A stretch of DNA of 18,556 nt from Candidatus Saccharimonadota bacterium (GTDB lineage Bacteria; Patescibacteriota; Saccharimonadia; Saccharimonadales; Saccharimonadaceae): the NCBI GenBank assembly GCA_030527565.1, contig JAUNAO010000009.1, positions 1 to 18,556 on the forward strand. The letters are read 5' to 3'. Below are positions 1 to 7,789 of this stretch, one piece after another. The notes beneath the pieces are model-generated. The model was not told the origin of the DNA. It did not search any database and worked only from the letters and a program-made list of their open reading frames with translations. A program made the position numbers and the translations under genes. Each line of letters opens with the position of its first letter. Position 1 is the stretch's first letter.

Positions 1-29
1 GACGCTCTAACCATCTGAGCTAATCCCAC
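1..29 (-). tRNA. tRNA, 5' part only (cut by window edge)
   Basis: Read on the minus strand from 29, the sequence gives a seven-base acceptor strand GTGGGAT, then T8 A9 and a D arm with a GCTC/GAGC stem and a loop containing GGTTA. The window ends just inside the anticodon stem, so the anticodon and the amino acid cannot be read. A promoter with a good -10 lies a few bases upstream, which supports a real gene. Confidence 0.85.
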
Positions 30-38
30 CATACCCTC

Positions 39-67
39 ATTATAACACTTTTTGAAGACAAAAACAA
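39..67 (-). promoter_or_regulatory. sigma70-type promoter of the partial tRNA
   Basis: On the minus strand there is TTGTTT (62-67), a 17-base spacer and TATAAT (39-44), with a TG at the extended -10 position. The predicted start is near 32, about three bases before the mature tRNA 5' end at 29. It lies between the stop of the 81-aa gene and the tRNA. Confidence 0.75.
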
Positions 68-69
68 CG

Positions 70-315
70 TTATTTCTTTTCCGGCGGAGTGAAGGTTTTT
101 GGTCTTGGTGCATTTTGCGTCGCATTCCCAACAATCCCAGATCGATTATATCCCCCAATATTCTGCCGATTCGCTTGAACCGCCTGTCGCTCCCTAAAAC
201 TCTGCATCGAAGCCGACCCCATCCCCGCACCACTTTGCGCACGTCCATACGCCGAAGAATGAAAAATATCTTCTTTCTTCTCTTTCATCACATACTTCAA
301 AAATGGACTTTTCAT
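70..315 (-). CDS. small protein of unknown function (81 aa)
   Basis: I do not recognise this gene. The ATG at 315 lies four bases after the stop of the upstream membrane protein, with only a weak GGGAA before it, so it is probably translated as the last gene of the tpiA operon. The product has no membrane segment. It is basic and polar, rich in Gly, Ser, Gln, Asn and Arg in the middle (about residues 22-65), and ends in a Lys/Pro-rich tail, which suggests disorder. There is no clear terminator before the tRNA promoter downstream. Operon position is the best evidence for reality, since the opposite strand in this region has only unlikely basic reading frames. Confidence 0.6.
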   Translation of the reverse strand: MKSPFLKYVMKEKKEDIFHSSAYGRAQSGAGMGSASMQSFRERQAVQANRQNIGGYNRSGIVGNATQNAPRPKTFTPPEKK

Positions 316-319
316 TTCC

Positions 320-908
320 CTACTTCGGCAAAAGCAAAAATGCTACTGTTCCCGCCGTCGCACCTAAAATAATCGTCAAAATAATCGCAACTACCATCCC
401 GATTTTCGAATCTTTTTCCGGTTTCGTGATAATCGTCACCGGACCACTCGGCTCCTCAACTGGTGCAATCACCTTTTTCTGGTAAACACTCTTAGAAAGT
501 GGCCGTTTTTCAACTTTTTCCGTGTTTACAAACGGCGTCTTTGGGATCTTCAACGCAGCCTTCTCTTCCGGCTCCTTTTCAACCTCTTTTACTGCCTTCT
601 CAAGCACTTTTTCCGTCTTCACCGCTGCGGCTGCCGTCATTTTTACTTTTTCCGCCTTCGCATTCGCTGCGGATAGAGGTCGTTTTGGCACCTCAGTTTT
701 CACAAATTTCGGTTGAAAATCCTCAACTACACCATATTTCGGCGCTTTTAATCCCGTCGAGACACCCGCCGGTTGCTTTCTAGCCTCAAAAATCTCTTCC
801 ACTGGAACTTCTGGAATCGGTTTTTTCTGAACTGGTGCTGGTGCTGGCTTTTTTTTCAGGTTTTAGCGCTACCCTCGCCGGCACAAAATCCATGTATCGT
901 TTATTCAT
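320..908 (-). CDS. C-terminally membrane-anchored Lys/Pro/Glu-rich protein, frame interrupted at an A8 run
   Basis: The natural start is the ATG at 906-908, which overlaps the TGA of tpiA as ATGA, the usual sign of translational coupling. That frame runs 40 codons and stops at 786. At an A8 run (849-856) removing one A joins it to the long frame that continues to 320, giving about 195 residues. The downstream frame alone has only a GTG at 802 as start. The joined product begins MNKRYMDFVPAR, has a charged, disordered Lys/Ala/Pro/Glu-rich body, and ends in one hydrophobic helix (roughly the last 28 residues) with almost nothing after it, like a tail-anchored protein. Sequencing error, a true pseudogene, or slippage on the A-run are all possible. 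The function is unknown. Confidence 0.65.
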
Positions 909-1675
909 GATCTGACTCGCTTTGCTGTGTCGATTATATCAGCAAACTCACTCAGAATCAAGGACGAGCCCCCAGCAAGCAACCCATTCACGCCCGGCAC
1001 CGTCAGATACGCACCCGCATTCGAAGGGTTCACACTCCCACCAAACAAAACTGGCGTCTCCTCGGCGGTTTTCTTGCCATAAACTTCAGTTAAAATTTTC
1101 CGAATCAACTTCACGACATCCGCCACTTCACTCGGCGTTGCCAATTTCGCCGCTTTCACACTCGAAATTGCCCAAACCGGTTCATACGCAATCAAAACTT
1201 TCGAAACGTCCTCCGCCCCAATCTCTGACAATCCCCCGAGTAACTGATCGCGAATCACATCCGCCGTTTCCCCGAACGCTCGCTCCGATTCTGTCTCGCC
1301 AATACACAAAATCGGCCGAATTTTATTCCGAATTGCCGCCGCTACCTTTTTTGCAACCATTTTATCGTCTTCTCTAAAGATATACCGTCGCTCTGAATGT
1401 CCAATAATACAATAATCAACAATCCCGTTTAACTGTGTAAATGAAGTTTCCCCTGTAAATGCTCCGTAATCTCGATAAAATGCATTTTGCGCCGCAAGTT
1501 TCAATTTATGACGATCGACCTGCAAAGAAAGTGGTTGCAAAGCCAGCAAAGATGGCGCGATAATCACATCAACATCTCTATAATTCGGTAATTTTCGTAA
1601 AAGTTTATGAAGATAAATCGAAGCTTCCCCGACCGTGAAATTTAGCTTCCAGTTGCCCACAATGTATGATTTCAT
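905..1675 (-). CDS. tpiA: triosephosphate isomerase
   Basis: This 256-aa protein interconverts dihydroxyacetone phosphate and glyceraldehyde 3-phosphate in the cytoplasm. Length and motifs fit the family: N8 and K10 in GNWK, the electrophile H93 in IIGHSERR, the base E165 in AYEPVWAI, and GGSVNPSN in the phosphate-binding region. The mobile loop 6 is unusual: where most TIMs have WAIGTGKTATP, this one has WAISSVKAAKLATP, which is three residues longer and lacks the Gly residues. The start at ATG 1675 is fixed by an extended -10 ending six bases upstream. It sits divergently from the HAD phosphatase and near an aldolase-containing gene, which makes a small glycolysis neighbourhood. Its stop overlaps the next start by four bases. 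Confidence 0.96.
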   Translation of the reverse strand: MKSYIVGNWKLNFTVGEASIYLHKLLRKLPNYRDVDVIIAPSLLALQPLSLQVDRHKLKLAAQNAFYRDYGAFTGETSFTQLNGIVDYCIIGHSERRYIFREDDKMVAKKVAAAIRNKIRPILCIGETESERAFGETADVIRDQLLGGLSEIGAEDVSKVLIAYEPVWAISSVKAAKLATPSEVADVVKLIRKILTEVYGKKTAEETPVLFGGSVNPSNAGAYLTVPGVNGLLAGGSSLILSEFADIIDTAKRVRS

Positions 1676-1681
1676 AACTCA

Positions 1682-1690
1682 ATTATATCA
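1682..1690 (-). promoter_or_regulatory. extended -10 promoter of tpiA (leaderless)
   Basis: The minus strand reads TGA-TATAAT, then six bases, then ATG at 1675. A start seven bases after the -10 is the A of the start codon. At the -35 position with 17-base spacing lies TTCATA (1705-1710), inside the divergent gene. This element abuts the divergent extended -10 at 1691-1699 without a spare base. Confidence 0.75.
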
Positions 1691-1699
1691 TGTTATAAT
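1691..1699 (+). promoter_or_regulatory. extended -10 promoter of the HAD phosphatase gene (leaderless)
   Basis: The plus strand reads TGT-TATAAT, six bases, then ATG at 1706. The -35 position (1671-1676) reads TTCATA and contains the tpiA start codon. It is arranged back to back with the tpiA promoter. Confidence 0.75.
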
Positions 1700-1705
1700 G
1701 AAACT

Positions 1706-2470
1706 ATGAAAAAAGTTCTATCATTCGACATCGATCAAACACTAAACGTCGCGAAAACTCCAATTACAAGCGACATCGCCGAACTTCTTGTGAAATGTCT
1801 CGATCATTTCGAAGTTTGCCCAATCTCTGGTCAAAAATATGACCAATTCTTAATTCAAATCGTTAACCAACTACCGAACCCAACCCCAGAGCAACTTTCC
1901 CATCTCCACCTTTTCGTTGCCCAAGGTACTCAATATTATCGTTTTAATCTCGAGAAAAACGATTGGGAGCAGGTCTACAACTATCCGCTAACCGAAGAGC
2001 AAGTCACAAAAATTACCGCAACCATCGAGCAAGCCGCAAAAGAACTCGGTTACTGGGAAGAAGACAAGCTTATGGAAGGCGACGAAATTATCGAAAATCG
2101 TCTCTCTCAGGTTACTTTCTCCGCTCTCGGTCAAAAAGCCGGCACCGAAGCAAAATATGCTTGGGACCCAGATTGTAAAAAACGCGAAAAAATCGTCGCG
2201 CGCTGCAAAGAACTCGCCCCAGAATTCGAATATGAGATTGGTGGTACAACTTCTATCAACGCCATCACCCCAGGCATGAACAAAGTTTTCGGCATGACGC
2301 ATCTCTTGGAAGAATTAAATGTCGAAAAAGATGACATTCTTTACTTCGGCGACATGACCCAGCCAGGCGGCAACGACTACCCAGTCGTCCAAATGGGCAT
2401 CGACACTATCACCGTCCGCTCCCATGAAGATACTGCCTTCGCCTTGCGCGGAATCCTCGGCGTGATATAA
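1706..2470 (+). CDS. HAD-superfamily phosphatase, phosphomannomutase-like (HAD-IIB)
   Basis: This is a 254-aa HAD hydrolase. Motif I is FDIDQT with nucleophile D8 and acid/base D10. Motif II is S41 in ISGQ. The conserved Lys is K193 in GMNK, and motif IV is GDMTQPGGND (D216 to D224). The cap region (about 80-190) carries an ENRLSQVTFSALGQ stretch and a GGTTSINAITPGMNK stretch that resemble the eukaryote-type phosphomannomutase family (NVSPIGR and ISFDVFPxGWDK). The substrate is probably a phosphorylated sugar, either as mutase or as phosphatase, and cannot be decided from sequence. The start is fixed by the promoter six bases upstream. The stop TAA lies inside the -10 of the next gene. Confidence 0.88.
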   Translation: MKKVLSFDIDQTLNVAKTPITSDIAELLVKCLDHFEVCPISGQKYDQFLIQIVNQLPNPTPEQLSHLHLFVAQGTQYYRFNLEKNDWEQVYNYPLTEEQVTKITATIEQAAKELGYWEEDKLMEGDEIIENRLSQVTFSALGQKAGTEAKYAWDPDCKKREKIVARCKELAPEFEYEIGGTTSINAITPGMNKVFGMTHLLEELNVEKDDILYFGDMTQPGGNDYPVVQMGIDTITVRSHEDTAFALRGILGVI

Positions 2471-2471
2471 T
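2463..2471 (+). promoter_or_regulatory. extended -10 promoter of the PfkB-like/aldolase gene (leaderless)
   Basis: TGA-TATAAT (TATAAT at 2466-2471) is followed by six bases and ATG at 2478. The stop codon TAA of the upstream gene (2468-2470) lies inside this -10. TTGCGC at 2444-2449 could act as a -35 with 16-base spacing. Confidence 0.7.
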
Positions 2472-2477
2472 ATTCTT

Positions 2478-4301
2478 ATGAATATTTTGATCGTGGGCAA
2501 TATCTTAAAAGATGTTTATTTGAGTCTCGACTCTCGTAACGAAAAATTAGAAGAAGACAAAAACGGTGTAAACTGGCTCGACCTTAGCTTCGACGCCTCT
2601 GAGCACCGTTTTTTCAACCGCACCAGCAGCTTCGCAGGCGCCGCAATTTCTCTCGAAGTTCTCAAAAAATTAGGCTTTGCCGCATCTGTTGCTAATTCTG
2701 ATTTCGACATCATCGAAGGCGATTTTAAAACTAGCACTCCCGCCGAAGAATATCGCTATATTTTAACTTCTGAGACTGGCGTCACCTATTTTACTTCCTC
2801 AAGTCCAAAAAAGACAATTTTCAAAGCTCCAGCTTCCCCAATCGATTATCTTTACGTTGATCGTTCCGCAAATCTCTCAAGTGAAACTATTACTGAAATT
2901 ATTAATTTTCTCAATCAAAATCCAGTCACAAAACTCATTCTTTACCTAAAAAGTTCAAAAAAATCCGAACTATCTAAACTAACTGATCGCGCCAGCTTGA
3001 TTTTCTACGAAAACAGGGGCCTATCGGAAGAAACAACCGCGCTCCCTTCTTCCGAAAAAATCGTTTTCATGAATCCAAAATCGATGCAATATCTCGATAA
3101 AATCGAAGAAGTTTCCGCTCCACAAATTGACCGCCTCACCCATCTCTCCGCCTATTCCATCGCTGCCGCTACTATTCTTTCTAGTTTTTTGCTCGGCAAC
3201 ACAATTGAAAAAAGCCTAAAACTCGCTAAATTAAACGTCGAAAACTCGACTTTAAGCGCCTCTCTTTCATTGCCAGAACTTGAAGAACTTCTAAATAGCC
3301 ATAAATCCGACAATCTTGAACTTATTGCGGCTTCCCTCGTTATCCCAGGTAAAGGCATTCTTGCCGCTGACGAGTCCGGTGGTTCAATCAAGAAGAAATT
3401 TGCCAACTTAAATATCGATGATACTTTCGAAAATCGACATACTTATCGAAACATCTTCTTCTCTACGCCTAATATTGAAAAATATCTAAGTGGTATCATC
3501 CTCTTCGATGAAACCGCTCGCGATTATGCCGATAACGGTCAAAGTATTCCGGATTTTCTTATCTCAAAACGTGTTATTCCAGGCATTAAAGTCGATCAAG
3601 GTCTCGAAAAATTCGAGAATTCCGAAGAAACTTATACAAAAGGTCTCGAAGGTCTCGATGAACGACTCAAAGAATATTATGATATGGGTCTTCGCTTTGC
3701 GAAATGGCGCGCTGCGTTTAACCTAACTCTTGACGAATCCGACAAAATTCTCACTCCAACCGAACGCGCAATTGAAAAGAATGCCGAAATCCTCGCCGCC
3801 TACGCAAAAAAATGCCAAAACGCCAAAATCGTACCAATCGTCGAACCGGAACTGGTCTACGACGGGCTCTACGATATTAAAAAATCCAAAGAAGTTACTG
3901 CAAAAATTCTCGATCAACTCTTCGTTGCACTTCAAAAAGAACAAGTCAATCTTCGTGCTTGCCTTCTCAAAGTCAACATGGTGATGGCCGGAAAACAATT
4001 TGATGTTCAATCTACCCCTGATGAAGTTGGACTTGCGACCGCCGAAGTCCTAAAAACCCACGTTCCGAAAGAACTCGCCGGCGTTGTTTTCCTCTCCGGT
4101 GGACAAACTCCGGAACAGGCGACCAATAATCTTGCTGCGATTCTAAAAAATGGACCATTCCCATTCGGCGTGACATTCTCCTTTGCTCGCGCGCTCCAAG
4201 ACCCAGCACTCTACGCTTGGGCTGGCAATAATGAAAATCTCGAAGCAGCCCGCAATGCCTTCGCAAACAGACTTCTCGATAACATCAAAGCTTTAAACTA
4301 A
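2478..4301 (+). CDS. degenerate PfkB-type kinase domain fused to class I fructose-bisphosphate aldolase
   Basis: This is a 607-aa two-domain protein. Residues about 280-607 are a full class I aldolase, which splits fructose 1,6-bisphosphate into the two triose phosphates: GKGILAADES (D298), FAKWR (K409), PIVEPE (E457), the Schiff-base lysine K498 in LLKVNMV, FLSGGQ at 539-543 and the TFSFARALQ phosphate site. Residues 1-275 resemble a PfkB/ribokinase fold: GNILKDVYLSL at 7-17 (N8, D12), AGAAISLEVLKKLGF at 53-67, and a C-terminal helix pattern SIAAATILSSFLLG at 227-240. The place where PfkB kinases have the catalytic GAGD reads LSAY, so this domain is probably not a normal kinase. The start is set by the leaderless promoter. 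Its stop codon overlaps that of the convergent surface-protein gene. The aldolase call is secure; the role of the first domain is open. Confidence 0.93.
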   Translation: MNILIVGNILKDVYLSLDSRNEKLEEDKNGVNWLDLSFDASEHRFFNRTSSFAGAAISLEVLKKLGFAASVANSDFDIIEGDFKTSTPAEEYRYILTSETGVTYFTSSSPKKTIFKAPASPIDYLYVDRSANLSSETITEIINFLNQNPVTKLILYLKSSKKSELSKLTDRASLIFYENRGLSEETTALPSSEKIVFMNPKSMQYLDKIEEVSAPQIDRLTHLSAYSIAAATILSSFLLGNTIEKSLKLAKLNVENSTLSASLSLPELEELLNSHKSDNLELIAASLVIPGKGILAADESGGSIKKKFANLNIDDTFENRHTYRNIFFSTPNIEKYLSGIILFDETARDYADNGQSIPDFLISKRVIPGIKVDQGLEKFENSEETYTKGLEGLDERLKEYYDMGLRFAKWRAAFNLTLDESDKILTPTERAIEKNAEILAAYAKKCQNAKIVPIVEPELVYDGLYDIKKSKEVTAKILDQLFVALQKEQVNLRACLLKVNMVMAGKQFDVQSTPDEVGLATAEVLKTHVPKELAGVVFLSGGQTPEQATNNLAAILKNGPFPFGVTFSFARALQDPALYAWAGNNENLEAARNAFANRLLDNIKALN

Positions 4302-7300
4302 TATCTCGGCGCTAATTCGTGTTGATAGGTAGTAACGAACGCCTCCGTCGCATCGTTCGTACGTCCACTTTGGCTCCAAATAGTCATCGAAGAGTCATAG
4401 TTGATGATTTCTGCTGGAATATCTGAACTACTACCATTCCCCGCACCATAAGTGCGATTTAATTTCAACTCCTTCGCAATAATTGCGCCATTAATAGTCA
4501 ACTGGTTAGATCTAGCTTCCGAATTCACATCTGAATTGTCGCAAGTATTTACTGTATTTTCTGCAATCAAAATTGCATCCACCCTCGTTACATGACAAGC
4601 AATCGTAATATTCTTCCCATAAATAATTAATTTCGGAATCGCCGTGTAGCCCGTCATCGAACTTACACTATATTTCAAATTTCCATTAATCGTTACATTC
4701 CCACCCACCTTAATAACTTGCGTTCCGGTCAAATTTTCATTAGCCGAAACAGTATAATTTCCTTCAGTCCTCACAACATTATTCGTTCGCGCCGCCCAAT
4801 ATTCCGCCAAAACTCCGCCCTCGGTTAAATTCGTCGAGATACCGGACTGGCCAGTCGCCGCCGCAGTCGAACTACTACTGCAAATCGAGTTTATGAAAGA
4901 GGCTGTACTATAATTTGCAAATGAAAGCGCCGTCCATTTTTCACAGAAAATCTGCTCGCTACTTTTACTTTCCGTTCCGCCAACCCCAGCCGCACCAGAC
5001 GCTAACCATTTATTCAAGCCCAACGTCACTACACTCTGCTCAACGCGCGAACCGTAAGATTTTGCGTTTTGCGACCCAACATACTTCGCCATAAATGGGA
5101 AATTACTGTCTCCGAGCAAATTATTCTTCTTCGCGATTGAAGTATTAACCGATCCCGCTGAATATAAACTGCCGCCATAAATTTCAAATTTCGGTCGTTT
5201 TGCAATTTTAGCACAAGAAATATTAGAAAGCGCCCAACTTTCGCTTCCGCTAAAACTTATTCCCGTAAAATTCGCCGGCCAAACCGCAAGCGTAAAGCAC
5301 ATATAATCTCCCGCTCGCGTGTCGAAGACATTATAAGTCGCATTCTTAAAATATTCATTCACGCCCGTCTTTCTTAATTCTTCGCCCGTCTTCGATTCCG
5401 CCTCAACACATTTCGGCCCCTCCGCGTCATTTGAAGATATGCTCATCAAATTACATAAGTTCGTATTGACACCCGAGCCCGCCGTTCGCCCAGTATTTCC
5501 AGACTGATTCGTAGTAGAAGTGAAGGCAATCAATTTAACCGTCGCACCTTTTGCGATTGTAGCATTATAATTCGTATCATTCTGCGTAATGCCAACCCCC
5601 GCACTCTTTAGACCTACCGTCTCACCAGCATAAACCGTATCCTTAACTTCTACATTTGCCGTATTCTTAAAATTGTAAACCGCCTTATACTGCGCGCAGC
5701 CCTTCGTTGAATTTACGCCAATCACTTTTACATCTTCACATAGCGTATAATATCCTGCCCCATAAAACGCTACCTCATAATTATTCGTCTGCGTATCCGC
5801 CCGATAATAATTCCCGTCTTTCGTGTTTGCCGTAATCGTTCGCGACGCTAAATTCCCACTTTTAAGCGTCACCACCCAATCCGTATCGTCTCCATTTTTG
5901 CTATCCGTCTTCGTCATCACCGACTCCACATCTCGAATATGCGAAGAATACGTCTTATGCGTAAAGCTCGGCGAAATCGTATCCCCAACCGCCAATGTTA
6001 CTTCACCCAAAGTTTTAGTCACAAAAGTATTCGAAGCCGGCGAAGCTAGCTGAATCCCAGTTCCATCCGCAGTTCCTTTACCATTATTCACATCAGTCGA
6101 AGAATAATACGCAACCGCCGTGATCGTCTGACAAGATTCCGAAGATCTTCCATACCCCGAATTTGTCCCCGAAATTGTTACTGTTTCGCAAAATGTATAT
6201 TCCCCAGGCGCCGAAAAAGTAATTGCATATGTGTTTGTATAACTTGACGCTTGATACCAACCGCCCGAAGCACTCCCGCCCGAATTATCCGTTTTAGTCG
6301 TCGTCCCAGACGACATTGTATAAGTCACTCCCGCCTTGCTCCAATCCCCAATTCTAGAAATACTTGACCCGACGCTCACCCCGCTCACCGTCGCATGCGT
6401 AGTATGATTAAAAGTCAAATTCTTCGAACCAACCACCCGCACTTCTCCCCCACCCGAGGAAGAACTATTCGTTTTGTAATCGACCACGGTTACAGTCGCA
6501 CAATCCGACGAAATCCGATACGGACTCGCAATTGACGCCGATTCACAAAATTCATAAGTCCCAGCCTGATTAATTGTAATTGAATATACATTGGTATAAC
6601 TCGAAGCCGTATACCACCCACTTGAAGCCGTGCTACCAGTGCTATCCGTTTTGCCACTCGAACCCGATGTCCGCGTCGCCGATACCCCGGTTTTATCCCA
6701 ACCCTTACTCTTCTCTGCCTTCGCGGTCGTCGAAGTAATACTCATTCCAGACTTCGTCGCCTGACTATTGTGTGTAAACGTCAAATTAATCGTCCCGCCA
6801 ACATTAATCCTCCTATCATCCGAAGCCGAACTCGTCGTTCGGTAATCAACTACCGTAACCGTCGTGCAATCTTCAGAAGACTTTGATTGACTTGCAATCG
6901 ACACCGTCTCACAAAACTTATACGTCCCTGCCTTAATAATCGTCACCTTATATTTATTAGTATAAGTTGAAGCAGTATACCAACCTCCCGATGCACTCCC
7001 ACTTGTATTATTTGTTTTGCTCGTTGTTCCTGACGTAAAGGAAGAAGTCACCCCCGACTTATCCCAACCCTCAGATTTTTGCGATTTCGCAGTCGTTGAA
7101 CTAATGCTTATTCCAGACCTATCAGCTTGCGTTTTATGCGTAAAAGTCAAATTCGCTGACCCGCCAACCGTAATCGTTGTTCCACCCGAAGCGCTACTCG
7201 TCGTCCTATATTGTGTTGGCTTATTTGGATTCGGCGAACAGAACCACGCCAAATCACTCCCCTTCTCCCACTTTCGCCAATGTGTTGCCGGATCATTCTT

Positions 7301-7789
7301 TTGCGCTTCGGCGTAATACCCCGCTACTGTATCCCAAGAAGCGTCAGCATAAGTAGTATTGTAATACAACCCACCGCCAAAAGCCGATGAAATATAACCC
7401 GTACCAATGCCCTTTAACCCAATCTGATCCCCCTTTTTTAATCCATACATATCCGCACACATTACAAACGCATAACGCCAGTATCCTCCAGTCTCCTTAC
7501 ATCCTGTAATTGTACCAGGCTTCGCATAATCCTTATCCCAACCTTTAATAGACACACTATCAGAATTAGTAGAATACCACTTCCATGCCGCCCCGCCTGG
7601 ATAACTAGTATACGTCCCCGCTTCACAGCCATTCACATCCGTACCGCCAGCGCCACCACCGCCACCCTGACCACCGGCCGCAATCACTACTTGCGTCATC
7701 GTAATTACGCCAAAAAACATCATCAAAACCACCCCCACCAAAGCCCCGATCTGTAACTTTCTACTCTTGCCCACTGTATTCACTCTCAT
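4298..7789 (-). CDS. large secreted/surface-anchored repeat protein (~1163 aa)
   Basis: An N-terminal hydrophobic segment (about residues 13-38) acts as signal anchor and is followed by a Gly-rich linker. A Trp/Tyr-rich domain with several Cys (about 50-190) comes next. Then come three clear tandem domains of about 122 residues (195-316, 317-439, 440-562) and a diverged fourth (563-707). Each has a ThHxT-like strand, a GWYxASxYTNxY strand and a pair of Cys (xFCExVxI and a second Cys 14-18 residues on), so probably an Ig-like fold with one disulfide. The C-terminal part (about 1000-1130) has short beta-rich repeats like polymer-forming or beta-helix domains, and the protein ends in HELAPRY. 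It likely acts outside the cell in attachment to host or surface. I prefer ATG 7789 to the TTG at 7792; both overlap the end of the upstream gene by about 30 bases, so the two are translated as a pair. Confidence 0.9.
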   Translation of the reverse strand: MRVNTVGKSRKLQIGALVGVVLMMFFGVITMTQVVIAAGGQGGGGGAGGTDVNGCEAGTYTSYPGGAAWKWYSTNSDSVSIKGWDKDYAKPGTITGCKETGGYWRYAFVMCADMYGLKKGDQIGLKGIGTGYISSAFGGGLYYNTTYADASWDTVAGYYAEAQKNDPATHWRKWEKGSDLAWFCSPNPNKPTQYRTTSSASGGTTITVGGSANLTFTHKTQADRSGISISSTTAKSQKSEGWDKSGVTSSFTSGTTSKTNNTSGSASGGWYTASTYTNKYKVTIIKAGTYKFCETVSIASQSKSSEDCTTVTVVDYRTTSSASDDRRINVGGTINLTFTHNSQATKSGMSITSTTAKAEKSKGWDKTGVSATRTSGSSGKTDSTGSTASSGWYTASSYTNVYSITINQAGTYEFCESASIASPYRISSDCATVTVVDYKTNSSSSGGGEVRVVGSKNLTFNHTTHATVSGVSVGSSISRIGDWSKAGVTYTMSSGTTTKTDNSGGSASGGWYQASSYTNTYAITFSAPGEYTFCETVTISGTNSGYGRSSESCQTITAVAYYSSTDVNNGKGTADGTGIQLASPASNTFVTKTLGEVTLAVGDTISPSFTHKTYSSHIRDVESVMTKTDSKNGDDTDWVVTLKSGNLASRTITANTKDGNYYRADTQTNNYEVAFYGAGYYTLCEDVKVIGVNSTKGCAQYKAVYNFKNTANVEVKDTVYAGETVGLKSAGVGITQNDTNYNATIAKGATVKLIAFTSTTNQSGNTGRTAGSGVNTNLCNLMSISSNDAEGPKCVEAESKTGEELRKTGVNEYFKNATYNVFDTRAGDYMCFTLAVWPANFTGISFSGSESWALSNISCAKIAKRPKFEIYGGSLYSAGSVNTSIAKKNNLLGDSNFPFMAKYVGSQNAKSYGSRVEQSVVTLGLNKWLASGAAGVGGTESKSSEQIFCEKWTALSFANYSTASFINSICSSSSTAAATGQSGISTNLTEGGVLAEYWAARTNNVVRTEGNYTVSANENLTGTQVIKVGGNVTINGNLKYSVSSMTGYTAIPKLIIYGKNITIACHVTRVDAILIAENTVNTCDNSDVNSEARSNQLTINGAIIAKELKLNRTYGAGNGSSSDIPAEIINYDSSMTIWSQSGRTNDATEAFVTTYQHELAPRY
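5672..7210 (-). repeat. coding tandem repeats of ~366 bases in the surface protein
   Basis: Four successive protein domains of about 122-145 residues share motifs and end in a VTVVDY-like strand. Units are approximately 7210-6845, 6844-6476, 6475-6107 and 6106-5672. The first two are closest to each other (the YRTTSSAS start and VVDY end are shared). The fourth is diverged and lacks the GWYxAS motif, having YYRADTQTNNY instead. The repeats are recognisable at protein level and partly at DNA level. Confidence 0.8.

Noticed and set aside
786..908. A separate 40-codon gene starting at 908
   Set aside because: Its second half is a low-complexity Ser/Thr/Arg peptide, while the downstream frame continues the Pro/Lys pattern across the A8 run. 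A broken start of one gene is more likely.
922..1377. Long open frames opposite to tpiA and opposite to other genes
   Set aside because: They encode Pro/Ser/His/Arg-rich shadow proteins produced by codon bias on the real strand, with no domain or start signals.
5672..7210. Regularly spaced repeats as a possible CRISPR array
   Set aside because: They are ~366-base diverged repeats inside a long open frame and encode homologous protein domains.
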